Assembly (NCBI GenBank): GCA_945903445.1
Contig: CAMDNZ010000004.1
Coordinates: 1 to 64,000, forward strand
Reading direction: 5' to 3'
From: Bordetella parapertussis
Lineage (GTDB): Bacteria > Pseudomonadota > Gammaproteobacteria > Burkholderiales > Burkholderiaceae_B
DNA: 64,000 nucleotides
Positions within the stretch are counted from its first letter, which is position 1, and each line of letters starts with the position of its first letter. Shown piece after piece: positions 37,641-46,287 of the stretch. The notes below the pieces were generated by a model. The model was given only the letters and a program-made list of their open reading frames with translations, made no database searches and had not been told where the DNA came from. The position numbers were made by a program, and so were the translations under genes.

Positions 37641-38822
37641 TCGCTGTCGGCGTGGTCGTCCTTCATCGGCTCGCTGATCGCGACTGCAGGCATTATCGTG
37701 CTGGCGCCTTTGCTGGCCAATTGGGCCTTGGCCTTCGGTCCGGCCGAGTATTTCGTGCTGATGATGTTCGCGTTCTGCGCGCTGACCAGCCTGCTGGGCG
37801 ATCAGCCCGTGAAAGGCGTGTTGGCTGCCATGGTGGGCTTGGCAATCGCGACGGTCGGCGTCGATTCCAACTCCGGAGTCTACCGGTACACCTTCGACTT
37901 GCCGCATCTCTCCGACGGCATCGATTTCGTGGTGGTGGTGATCGGTTTGTTTGCGGTGGGCGAAATGCTGCAAATGTTGGAGAAAGTGATTGCCGGTCAG
38001 TCGATGGGGGTGCCCATTACCGGCCGAAAGCTGTTTAACTGGCAAGAGTTGAAGTTCACCAATGGCAGCACATGGCGGGGCGGCTTGCTCGGCTTTTTCA
38101 TGGGAATTTTGCCAGGGGCGGGAGCCAGCGTGGCCTCGGCTGTGTCCTACGCCAGCGAGAAACGGCTGATCGAGGGGCGCGATCCCGACGCCAAGTTCGG
38201 CCGTGGCGATTTACGCGGTCTGGCTGCCCCCGAAGCGGCCAACAACAGCGCGGCGACCGGATCGTTCATTCCCATGCTCACGCTGGGGGTGCCGGGTTCG
38301 GGCACCACCGCCGTCATGATGGGTGCGCTCACGCTCTACAACATCACGCCGGGCCCCGTCTTGTTCGAAAGCCAACCCGAGTTGGTGTGGGGACTGATTG
38401 CCTCGCTGTTAATCGCCAACGTGATGCTGTTCGTCATGAACGTGCCCATGGTGCGGATATTCGCGTCGATGCTGGCCATTCCCGCGTGGCTGCTGGTGCC
38501 TGGGGTATTGACCATCAGCTTCATTGGGGTCTATGCCATCAATGCCACGACCTTCGACCTCGTTCTGGTGGTGATCATCGGCGTGATCGGCTACTTCCTG
38601 CGCAAGCTGAACGTGCCGATGGCGCCTTTGATTCTGGGGGTGGTATTGGGCGACATGATGGAGCAGAACTTGCGCCGGGCATTGTCGATCACCAACGGCG
38701 ACGTGCATATTCTGTACGGCAGCACGGTGACCCAGGGTTTGTGGGTAGCAGCGGTGGCCGTGGTCGTGGTGCCGATGGCGATGCAGACATATAAGCGGCG
38801 GCAGCGCTCGGGTGGCCACTGA
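37632..38822 (+). pseudogene. tctA: Tripartite tricarboxylate transporter permease TctA, N-terminus deleted
   Basis: Frame opens at GTG 37632 and gives 397 residues; intact TctA has about 500. The visible part starts at the family's third or fourth helix (LSLSAWSSFIGSLIATAGII), and continues through GFFMGILPGAGASVASAVSY and the hydrophobic C-terminal half to a normal end. The first 110 or so residues, plus tctB, tctC and the sensor kinase expected between a TctD-like regulator and tctA, are absent. The region 37632-37640 (GTGGCCTTG) is shared by both ends, which looks like a microhomology deletion junction. Non-functional as a transporter. Confidence 0.87.
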
Positions 38823-39055
38823 AGCGGCAAGCAAAGCGGCGCCTGAGCAGGCAGACAAGGCGGCGAATGAGGATGCATCGGATTCGGCGACTGGCCTGAC
38901 GATCGAAGTCGCCGCAGTGGTTGGGGTCGGTGGGTATGGGATAATCTCGGAGGTATGCCCAAGGCGAGGCTCAAGAGGTTGTTCGCACGGGCGCGCAGGG
39001 GCACCTACTCCCGTGGCCCCGCTTTCCCTTTTCGCGATTTTTTCGAGTCTCCAAG

Positions 39056-40915
39056 ATGCCTGTCTACCGTTCCAAAACCTCCACCGCTGGCCGTAACATG
39101 GCGGGTGCGCGCTCGTTGTGGCGCGCCACCGGCATGAAAGACGACGATTTTTCCAAGCCCATCATCGCGGTGGTCAATTCGTTCACCCAGTTCGTGCCGG
39201 GCCATGTCCATCTGAAAGATCTGGGCCAGTTGGTCGCCCGCGAGATCGAAGCCGCTGGCGGTGTGGCCAAAGAATTCAACACCATCGCGGTCGACGACGG
39301 CATTGCGATGGGTCACGACGGCATGCTGTATTCGCTGCCCAGCCGCGACATCATTGCCGATTCGGTCGAGTACATGGTGAACGCGCATTGCGCCGATGCC
39401 ATGGTGTGCATCTCGAACTGCGACAAAATCACCCCGGGCATGTTGATGGCCGCCATGCGGCTGAACGTGCCGGTGGTTTTCGTGTCGGGCGGGCCGATGG
39501 AGGCTGGCCGCGCGCAGTTGGCCAACCCCACCACCAAGGTCATCGAGTTGAAGAAGCTCGATCTGGTCGACGCCATGGTGATCGCCGCCGACAAGTCGTA
39601 TTCCGACGCCGACGTGGCCGAGGTCGAACGCTCGGCCTGTCCGACCTGCGGATCGTGCTCGGGCATGTTTACGGCCAACTCCATGAACTGTCTGACCGAA
39701 GCGCTGGGCTTGTCTTTGCCGGGTAACGGTACGGTGGTGGCCACCCACGCCGACCGCGAACAACTGTTCAAGCGCGCCGGTCGCACCATTGTCGATCTGG
39801 CACGTCAGTATTACGAACACGACAACGCGCGTATCTTGCCGCGCTCGGTCGGCTTCAAAGCTTTTGAGAACGCGATGACCTTGGACATCGCCATGGGCGG
39901 GTCTACCAACACGATTCTGCATCTGTTGGCCATTGCGCGCGAAGCAGACATCGATTTCACGATGACGGATATCGATCGTTTGTCGCGCATCGTGCCGCAA
40001 CTGTGCAAGGTCGCGCCCAATACCAACAAATATCACATCGAAGACGTGCATCGCGCAGGCGGCATCATGGCCATTCTGGGTGAGCTCGACCGTGCGGACA
40101 AGTTGCATACCGATGTGCCGACGGTACATGCACCTACCTTGAAGGACGCGCTGGATCAGTGGGACATTGTGCGAACCCGGGACGAGGCTGTCAGGACGTT
40201 TTACATGGCCGGCCCTGGAGGCGTTCCGACCCAGGTGGCGTTCAGCCAAAGTGCCCGGTGGCCCAGTCTCGATCTGGACCGTGCCGAAGGCTGCATCCGC
40301 TCGTACGAGCATGCGTTCTCGAAAGAGGGCGGTTTGGCGGTGCTGACCGGCAATATCGCGATCGATGGCTGCGTGGTGAAAACCGCTGGCGTGGATGAAA
40401 GCATTTTAGTGTTCGAGGGCAATGCGCACGTCACCGAGTCGCAAGACGAGGCGGTGGAAAACATCCTGGCTGGGAAAGTCGTGGCGGGTGATGTCGTAAT
40501 CGTCCGCTACGAAGGCCCGAAGGGCGGTCCGGGTATGCAAGAAATGCTGTATCCCACCAGCTACATCAAGTCGCAAGGCTTGGGTAAGGCGTGTGCGCTC
40601 TTGACCGATGGTCGGTTCTCGGGAGGCACCTCCGGCCTGTCCATCGGCCACTGCTCGCCTGAGGCGGCAGCAGGCGGGGCCATCGGTTTGGTGCGCAACG
40701 GCGACAAGATCCGTATCGATATTCCCAATCGCACCATCGACGTATTGTTGTCCGACGACGAGCTGACGCGTCGCCGCGCAGAGCAGGACGCCAAGGGTTG
40801 GAAGCCCGCTCATCCACGTCCGCGCAAGGTGTCGGCGGCATTGAAAGCCTATGCCAAGCTCGTGATGTCGGCTGACAAGGGGGCAGTGCGCGATGAATCG
40901 CTGCTGAACGATTGA
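39056..40915 (+). CDS. ilvD: Dihydroxy-acid dehydratase
   Basis: 619 residues. It converts 2,3-dihydroxyisovalerate and dihydroxymethylvalerate to the keto acids in valine and isoleucine synthesis. Iron-sulfur ligands and active-site blocks are visible: SNCDKITPGMLMAAMR, CPTCGSCSGMFTANSMNC, GGSTNTILHLLA, and GRFSGGTSGLSIGH near the C-terminus. Length and start (MPVYRSKTSTAGRNMAGARS) are as in E. coli. An ATAATC-like -10 lies near 38938. It is followed by a clear terminator. Confidence 0.97.
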   Translation: MPVYRSKTSTAGRNMAGARSLWRATGMKDDDFSKPIIAVVNSFTQFVPGHVHLKDLGQLVAREIEAAGGVAKEFNTIAVDDGIAMGHDGMLYSLPSRDIIADSVEYMVNAHCADAMVCISNCDKITPGMLMAAMRLNVPVVFVSGGPMEAGRAQLANPTTKVIELKKLDLVDAMVIAADKSYSDADVAEVERSACPTCGSCSGMFTANSMNCLTEALGLSLPGNGTVVATHADREQLFKRAGRTIVDLARQYYEHDNARILPRSVGFKAFENAMTLDIAMGGSTNTILHLLAIAREADIDFTMTDIDRLSRIVPQLCKVAPNTNKYHIEDVHRAGGIMAILGELDRADKLHTDVPTVHAPTLKDALDQWDIVRTRDEAVRTFYMAGPGGVPTQVAFSQSARWPSLDLDRAEGCIRSYEHAFSKEGGLAVLTGNIAIDGCVVKTAGVDESILVFEGNAHVTESQDEAVENILAGKVVAGDVVIVRYEGPKGGPGMQEMLYPTSYIKSQGLGKACALLTDGRFSGGTSGLSIGHCSPEAAAGGAIGLVRNGDKIRIDIPNRTIDVLLSDDELTRRRAEQDAKGWKPAHPRPRKVSAALKAYAKLVMSADKGAVRDESLLND

Positions 40916-40962
40916 ACCGGTAGCCGTCTATCGGCAGGTGCTGTAGATCGTAATGTCATTCG

Positions 40963-40991
40963 AGCCGCTCTTTGGAGCGGCTTTTTTTTTG
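40963..40991 (+). terminator. Rho-independent terminator after ilvD
   Basis: AGCCGCTC (40963-40970) and GAGCGGCT (40975-40982) form a perfect 8-bp stem with a TTTG loop, followed directly by eight T. It lies 48 bases after the ilvD stop. Confidence 0.92.
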
Positions 40992-41437
40992 TAGTAAGCG
41001 GGTACTTGGGGCCGCAATGGCGCCGGCTCACCTTGCGGGCTTATCCGTTTCCACTTACTTCCTACAGCGTTGTCTTCCGGCCTCGCGCTTATCGCCAAAC
41101 TCTCGATCATGACGTAAGCAGGTTCTCACCGCATCCTTGCATATCGGCGACGGCTGACACACAACATAGGGTAAACCCTGTTCTGGATTTTCTCTCTCGG
41201 GCTGATATTTGGTCGGTAAGCAAATGATTAAATCAAACCAATAGCCTCGAATCCGGTTGACCGTTATCGAACGCTATGCACGCTAGAGTTTGTGGTTTAT
41301 TAGTCAATTATTAATCGTTAATTTTATTTTAATCAATAAATCGATTTTTGAGCATTTGAAAATGGCTGGTTTATAACTCTCCGGGTAATACTGCGGGAAA
41401 ATATTATGGTAAAGCCAAATTTTAATTGGAGTGCAGC
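40992..41437. other. Noncoding region at the left edge of the AT-rich island
   Basis: No gene is supported. Base composition drops sharply after about 41230, where runs of A and T dominate (for example TCAATTATTAATCGTTAATT near 41305), unlike the GC-rich ilvD side. The promoter of the papain-like gene must lie here, but many AT-rich sequences resemble -10 boxes and none stands out. Confidence 0.6.
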
Positions 41438-42127
41438 ATGACGAGAGATGATGTTATGCCGGGCGATGTGATGCTTAAATTGAATACTGGCGGTTTGGTT
41501 GGTAATATTATTGGCAGCAGTACTCAATCCGAATACGTTCATGGGGGCATAGCGGGACAAGGAACGATATACGATGTTAATGGTGGCCTGGCAACCGACC
41601 GGATTAATGGTAAGCGCTTATTGCCTAATATTTATAGAACTCCTCTAGAAGAAACGAGTCAATTAAAAACGGCCTATCAGGTCTGGCGCTGTATAAAAAC
41701 TCCTATCGTCAATATCGTGCACAGAGAAGCAGCAGCGTTCGTGGCGGTAGGAACTCAGAAAAGATGGAATTACAATTTCCACGTGGTAGACCGTGTAGCA
41801 ACAAGAATAGTGGGAAATATTACAGCACTGGCTTTTGGTCACAATAAAACCATCGGCATAGACGAAAAAAAATTGGACAACGAAAGGTTGTTCATTGCCA
41901 ATGGCGGGTCGTTTGTTGGCGCTGCAAAGCAGACAAATCGTAGTTTTTTTTGTACCGAATGGATTGTATGGATGTATTTATTGGCATCCTATAAGGCGGC
42001 GCAAGAGGGTTATCGTCAAGGGCTTGAATTGAACATTAGGCCCTATGAAGCCATTCCGAAAGATCTAGCCAGAAAGTTAAATGATTCCCCCGATTTTACG
42101 GCAATAGGAATTATCCCGCCCGGCTGA
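41438..42127 (+). CDS. YiiX/NlpC-P60-superfamily permuted papain-like hydrolase
   Basis: 229 residues from ATG 41438 with GGAG 6 bases upstream; a TTG at 41426 is in frame. It has the circularly permuted papain-like order, His first and Cys late: GDVMLKLNTGG, then His in EYVHGGIAGQ with IYDVNGG, and the putative nucleophile Cys in SFFCTEWIVWMYL near residue 170. YiiX-like enzymes act on amide or ester bonds of peptides or lipids, and some relatives are secreted effectors. No signal peptide is seen. The gene is clearly AT-rich compared with its neighbours, suggesting horizontal origin. Substrate unknown. Confidence 0.7.
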   Translation: MTRDDVMPGDVMLKLNTGGLVGNIIGSSTQSEYVHGGIAGQGTIYDVNGGLATDRINGKRLLPNIYRTPLEETSQLKTAYQVWRCIKTPIVNIVHREAAAFVAVGTQKRWNYNFHVVDRVATRIVGNITALAFGHNKTIGIDEKKLDNERLFIANGGSFVGAAKQTNRSFFCTEWIVWMYLLASYKAAQEGYRQGLELNIRPYEAIPKDLARKLNDSPDFTAIGIIPPG

Positions 42128-42405
42128 TAACTGCGTAGCTGACTCGTGCAAATATAGTATTCGCCTGGTTGTTGAATACCGTATTTGTACGGTGTGGCGT
42201 CTTTTCACGATAAGGTTTGTAGCTGGACGCCGATATCCGCAATCAAGCCTCCGGTTTTCTCATGTACTAAAATACTGGATTCGGTATCGAGCCCCAGCCG
42301 CAACGAAGTCCGCTTTCTCCTTGCCGATTGCATCTTGAGATGAGACGCAATCGCCTTTAGGCGCGTAACATAGCGAGCTGTGTCTACCACTGAGGGGCTG
42401 TCCGG
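42128..42405. other. Noncoding region before the old yellow enzyme gene
   Basis: A 278-base gap. The reverse strand is open here and into the next gene (from 42711 to 42205), but the part inside the next gene is only a shadow, and I do not recognise the part in the gap (ending IADIGVQLQTLS). It may be a decayed gene end. Short dyad-like sequences near 42160-42195 (TACCGTATTTGTACGGT) could form a hairpin after the papain-like gene. Confidence 0.35.
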
Positions 42406-43506
42406 ATGTCCAACAGCAAGCTTTTCGAGCCGATTCAACTGGGAAGTGTGATTCTGCCCAATCGAATCGTCATCGCGCCTATGTGCCAGTATTCGGCTGA
42501 AGAAGGCAGCGCGACCGATTGGCATCTGATGCATCTGGGGCGGCTGGCGACATCGGGTGCCGGCCTGTTGATCATCGAAGCCACGGCAGTCGAACCAGAT
42601 GGCCGAATTTCGCCGGACGATCTGGGCTTGTATAACGATACCAACCAGCAGGCACTGGATGGGGTGTTGAAAGCCGTGCGACGGTACACCGACATGCCTA
42701 TCGGCATCCAATTAGGTCATGCGGGTCGCAAAGCCAGCACCGATTCTCCCTGGAATGGCGGCAAACAATTGGGCTTGGATCGCCGTGGCTGGAACACCGA
42801 GGCCCCTTCAGCCATTCCCATGTTCGACGGCGACCGTATTCCCACCGCGCTCGACACGGTCGGTCTGACGCGAGTCCGAGACGCGTTCGTGGCCAGTGCC
42901 GAGCGTGCCGTCGCTTTAGGTGTCGATTTGATCGAATTGCATGGCGCGCATGGTTATCTGCTGCATCAATTTCTGTCGCCCTTGGCCAATCGCCGCAGCG
43001 ATCGGTATGGCGGCAGCCTCGAAAACCGCATGCGCTTTCCGCTCGAGGTGTTCGACGCCGTCAAGCGTGTGTTGCCTCCCGCGTTGCCCTTGGGCGTGCG
43101 GATATCGGCAACCGATTGGGCCGATGGCGGCTGGGATGTCGAACAAAGCATCGCGTTCGCGCGCGAATTGGACGAGCGGCGCTGCCATTTCATTCATGTC
43201 TCCAGCGGCGGCGTGGCGGCCAAGCAAAGCATTTCAGTCGGCCCCAATTACCAAGTACCGTTCGCGCGACTCATCAAGGAAGCGGTCACCATGCCAGTGA
43301 TCGCCGTCGGTTTGATTACCGAGCCGGATCAGGCCGAAGCCATCGTCGCCACGGGCGATGCCGACATGGTGGCACTGGCACGCGGCATTCTGTTCGAGCC
43401 GACGTGGCCGTGGCGAGCAGCCGCTCAGCTGGGCGCGAAGGTTCAGGCGCCTAAACAATACCTGCGTTCGCAACCGCGTCGTTACGGCAATTTGTTCGAG
43501 GTGTGA
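42406..43506 (+). CDS. Old yellow enzyme family NADH:flavin oxidoreductase (YqjM/XenA type)
   Basis: 366 residues, an FMN-binding TIM barrel. Class markers of the YqjM/XenA subgroup are visible: PMCQYSAEEG with the Cys that tunes the flavin, QLGHAGRKAS with the substrate-binding His, the GAHGYLLHQFLSPLANRRSD block, RYGGSLENRMRF, and the C-terminal ALARGILFEPTWPW. These enzymes reduce activated C=C bonds and nitro compounds and respond to electrophile stress. GC-rich like the core genome, although it stands within the IS-scarred segment. The IS3 remnant begins 9 bases after its stop. Confidence 0.92.
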   Translation: MSNSKLFEPIQLGSVILPNRIVIAPMCQYSAEEGSATDWHLMHLGRLATSGAGLLIIEATAVEPDGRISPDDLGLYNDTNQQALDGVLKAVRRYTDMPIGIQLGHAGRKASTDSPWNGGKQLGLDRRGWNTEAPSAIPMFDGDRIPTALDTVGLTRVRDAFVASAERAVALGVDLIELHGAHGYLLHQFLSPLANRRSDRYGGSLENRMRFPLEVFDAVKRVLPPALPLGVRISATDWADGGWDVEQSIAFARELDERRCHFIHVSSGGVAAKQSISVGPNYQVPFARLIKEAVTMPVIAVGLITEPDQAEAIVATGDADMVALARGILFEPTWPWRAAAQLGAKVQAPKQYLRSQPRRYGNLFEV

Positions 43507-43514
43507 TCGTGTAT

Positions 43515-44069
43515 TGACCCAGCGGAACCTGCGCAGGTTAAGCGGCTAAGGAAAATGCCTCAGCCGGGGCCTTCATGCCAGAAGCCAGCTACGGGCGCCG
43601 GTGGTTGTAAAAGGTAACTAGTTCCCCGACAACGCGGCTGGCGTGCTGAGTAGTCTCGAAGCGATGCCGATGCGCACACCGCGCTTTCAACGTGCGGATC
43701 ACGCGGCAGGAACGGCGCAGGCACGTGGCCCAGCGTTCCGAAGCGCGCGATCGGGGCATGTTCCAATGCACTGCCTGCGGTGCAGGTTTTGCCGCTTCGG
43801 GACAGGTGGCCAATCCAGCAATTCACGCGTATGGCAGTCGATCACCAGCGCCAGCGTCGCCCAGCCATCCCGACCCGCCCGATCGAGACGGCGATGCCGT
43901 CGGCTTGTAGTCCCTGGCGGATCCCCTCGGCCACGGTGGTTTTGCCTTGAATGATGTCCGACATCAGCGCGCTCTTGCGCTTGGTTGTCCAGCGTTTGAT
44001 GTCGTCTTCCATCTTCATGCTCATCGTCAATTCCATCGATGACGACGTGAGCAGGTCTTCACTGGGTCA
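43515..44069 (-). mobile_element. IS3-family insertion sequence, internally deleted remnant (555 bp)
   Basis: Imperfect terminal inverted repeats bound it: TGACCCAGCGGAACCTGC at 43515 and, on the reverse strand, TGACCCAGTGAAGACCTGC ending at 44069. Inside on the reverse strand are pieces of both IS3 transposase frames: an OrfA start (MKMEDDIKRWTTKRKSAL with QGKTTVAE, ATG near 44036-44018), an OrfB core piece (NCWIGHLSRSGK, ALEHAPIARFGTLGHVPAPF) and an OrfB C-terminus (RHRFETTQHASRVV, VTFYNHRRP, then a stop codon in place of one residue, then GMKAPAEAFSLAA). Frameshifts and two large gaps make it inactive. No clear 3-4 bp target duplication. Confidence 0.85.
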
Positions 44070-44380
44070 TTACCTGTCGAGCTTCCTCGCGACTGGGACA
44101 ACTCCTTCGCGCCGGTCCTGATCCCCAAGCAAGAAAAGCGCTTCACCAAGGTCTCGCCTGACTTCATGAGATCGGTCCCCGACGAAGGCATGACCAAGGC
44201 GATTACCTGGCAGAACCGGCCACGGGAGACGATGTACCCGGTGGTGTTCTTGGACGCGCTGCGGTTCAATATCTGCGACGACAGCGGGGCCGACTCAGGG
44301 CAGTGTATCTGGCGCTGGACAACAGGCCGACTGCTAGCGCGACGTGCTAGGCTTTGGATCAAGCAGACCGAGGGCGCCAG
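44070..44380 (+). mobile_element. IS256-family transposase remnant
   Basis: Forward-strand pieces match an IS256-type transposase: ELPRDWDNSFAPVLIPKQEK with RFT (44079-44147), then after a gap KVSPDFMRSVPDEGMTKAIT, TWQNRPRETMYPVVFLDALR, and, shifted, VYLALDN with GLWI-QTEGA-like sequence ending near 44379. In intact elements the stretch between RFT and the VSPDF block is about 30 residues longer, and the last two pieces are continuous. It begins exactly where the IS3 remnant ends and stops abruptly at 44379, where the AT-rich hypothetical gene takes over. Confidence 0.8.
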
Positions 44381-45230
44381 GAGGATCTTTCATTGTACTG
44401 GCATACCTATCGTTGAATTTTTCTAATTCGCCCTCCACTAAATGCCTCTCTGATTCCGCGTAAATATCTGGGTTATGCATCTGTCTTACCACGCCATCTA
44501 ATAGTCTGAGTACCACATGTCGCTGATTTGTAAGTTTTTCTTTGGTGTAATCAAAACCAGAAATAAAATATTTTGTGTACATGGGCCCGTACTGAGCAAT
44601 ACTGGAAGTTTTTTTATCATCAAAAATTTTCATTATTTTCTCATGGTCCTGGCTAGACAAGTTGAGACGTATAGCGGCAAGCAAACTTTCTATCTTTCTT
44701 CTTTTTTCCATAGTTAGTAGTCTACAGCTCCTATAGTCAAGAGCTTGCTCAACCAGTGGTGCTATAGGGATAGGCACCCCCAAACTTTTGGTTACTTGCG
44801 AGGCACCGGTAGTAGCGAAAGTTTTGGCCAATTCTTTCTTGGTAAGAGATTCTTTGATTGAATTGACAACAAAATTATTCTCTACACGTTCTAGCTTGGT
44901 AAGCATTACTCCGGTCCGAATTCTGGTTTGTTGAAACGGGTGTTTCTCAACAGCTTTATTCAAACCATATTCGACAGTAATATCAGCAAGCTTTTTTCCA
45001 ACAAATGCACCGCCTATCGCACCAGCAGGTCCAGCGATCATAAAGCCCAGGACCCCAAATCCACTCGCGCTCGCAGCAGCCGTTAGCCGCTTAGCCGCAG
45101 CTTGAAGTTGAGCAGTTGTGTTTCTTGCTGGATCACTTAAAAAATTCAAGAAATTATTTGTTTGCTGGAGTAGTTCTTGAGTAACGTCCAGCATTTTTCC
45201 GTAATTATTGACTCGTGTAGTACCACTCAT
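44334..45230 (-). CDS. Hypothetical protein with glycine-rich hydrophobic hairpin; 3' end runs into IS DNA
   Basis: 298 residues from the ATG at 45230, with AAGGAGG 7-8 bases upstream, so translation is likely. Residues about 48-80 are a small-residue, Gly-rich hydrophobic segment (LGFMIAGPAGAIGGAFVG) flanked by amphipathic helices; the rest is hydrophilic and helical with many Lys/Glu. I do not recognise a family. The gene is strongly AT-rich. The last 15 or so codons (about 284-298, ending GLLDPKPSTSR) are antisense to the IS256 remnant, so the original C-terminus has been lost and replaced. It could be a membrane-acting toxin, an immunity factor or a structural protein; no evidence decides. 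Confidence 0.6.
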   Translation of the reverse strand: MSGTTRVNNYGKMLDVTQELLQQTNNFLNFLSDPARNTTAQLQAAAKRLTAAASASGFGVLGFMIAGPAGAIGGAFVGKKLADITVEYGLNKAVEKHPFQQTRIRTGVMLTKLERVENNFVVNSIKESLTKKELAKTFATTGASQVTKSLGVPIPIAPLVEQALDYRSCRLLTMEKRRKIESLLAAIRLNLSSQDHEKIMKIFDDKKTSSIAQYGPMYTKYFISGFDYTKEKLTNQRHVVLRLLDGVVRQMHNPDIYAESERHLVEGELEKFNDRYASTMKDPPGALGLLDPKPSTSR

Positions 45231-45660
45231 GAAAATGCCTCCTTCAGCTCCCTTTAGGAGCCAATGTTGGGAACGGGAAATAAATGACGGTGTAACGGAG
45301 GTGCAGAATAATGTCGCTCAGACTCTGCAATAGCGCCGTCGTCTCGCCCGTTCTATTCTGAGAGCTGCTTGTTGCGTGCGGAAAACTTAGGGGACATACG
45401 CTGCGCCCTTGTCAATATCTTTTCTCACAAAAGGCAATATTGCACATCATTACTGTCTAGTTGTAATCGGCCGCTGTCATTCATGCCGTGCGATCCGGCA
45501 AGGCATTGCAACCCCCGGTAAGCCTAGACCTTGCCTCGAAATGACGTACAGCAGAGCGATTGAATAATCCGTTGAAAGGATGTTGAGGCGTTTTTCACGA
45601 CGGCGTTGGGCTGCCGTGTATTCTGAGGGTTTCGTCATCGGTTTCCAGGAGTCCGCTCGC
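45231..45660. other. Noncoding region at the right edge of the AT-rich island
   Basis: Between two divergent genes, 430 bases. The left part, AT-rich, must hold the promoter of the hypothetical gene (reverse). The right part returns to core composition. I see no reading frame with a recognisable product and no clear IS end. Confidence 0.5.
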
Positions 45661-46287
45661 ATGCCCGACTTGAATACGCCCATGTTTCCTGGAGGTCCTA
45701 TACCGCAGGACTTGACTGCCTTCCTGGATCTGCCGCAAACACTCGCGTCCGTCGGCACGCCCGCCGCAGTCCTCGCGTTTTGGTGCGAGGCGGGACCGGC
45801 GCGCTGGTTTGCCAAGTCGGACGAATTCGATGAGACGTTTCGCCGACGCTTTCTGGCCACTCATATGGCCGCGGCGCGGCGCGAGTTGGACGATTGGACG
45901 CACTCGGCCGAAGGCGCGTTGGCGCTTTTGATCGTTTTGGACCAGTTTCCGCGCAACGCTTTTCGCGGCACGGCGCACATGTATGCGACCGATCCGTTGG
46001 CGCAAGCCTATGCGTCGGCGATGATCGCCGCAGGCCAGGACCATGAGGTCGAAGTGGCCCTGCGCGCGTTTTGTTATTTGCCTTTGGAACATGCCGAAGA
46101 CGCCGGGCTGCAAGCACGCTGCGTGGCCCTGATGACGCCGCTGGGTGGGCAGTCGCTGGAGTATGCCCAGCATCATGCCGAGATCATCGCTCGTTTCGGG
46201 CGATTTCCGCATCGCAATCCCTTGCTGGGACGCGCATCCACTCAAGCAGAACTCGACTACATGGCCGCGGGCGGATTCACTGGGTAA
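45661..46287 (+). CDS. DUF924 family protein
   Basis: 208 residues from ATG 45661, with CAGGAG 8 bases upstream; the frame is open further upstream without support. It matches the DUF924 (TPR-like helical) family by VLAFWCEAGPARWFAKSDEF, LLIVLDQFPRNAFRGTA, and the C-terminal FGRFPHRNPLLGR. Members are about 180-200 residues and cytosolic; function is not known. The stop abuts the 3' end of the dead MHS transporter on the other strand. Confidence 0.87.
   Translation: MPDLNTPMFPGGPIPQDLTAFLDLPQTLASVGTPAAVLAFWCEAGPARWFAKSDEFDETFRRRFLATHMAAARRELDDWTHSAEGALALLIVLDQFPRNAFRGTAHMYATDPLAQAYASAMIAAGQDHEVEVALRAFCYLPLEHAEDAGLQARCVALMTPLGGQSLEYAQHHAEIIARFGRFPHRNPLLGRASTQAELDYMAAGGFTG

Noticed and set aside
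37097..38038. Apparent single 313-residue protein linking response regulator and tctA region
   Set aside because: After the LRGL junction the frame is not the tctA frame; the tail is out-of-frame translation of tctA, so it is a deletion artefact, not a real fusion protein.
38812..39096. 94-codon Ala/Glu-rich frame between tctA and ilvD
   Set aside because: Overlaps the tctA end and the ilvD start, has no ribosome site and looks like low-complexity sequence.
39005..40312. 435-codon reverse frame over ilvD
   Set aside because: Shadow of ilvD with the same His/Arg-rich composition; no start context or family.
42205..42711. 168-codon reverse frame at the start of the old yellow enzyme gene
   Set aside because: Two thirds lie antisense to a certain gene; the remainder has no recognisable motif.
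45477..45860. 127-codon reverse frame near the DUF924 start
   Set aside because: Mostly antisense to the DUF924 gene; no family and no start signal.
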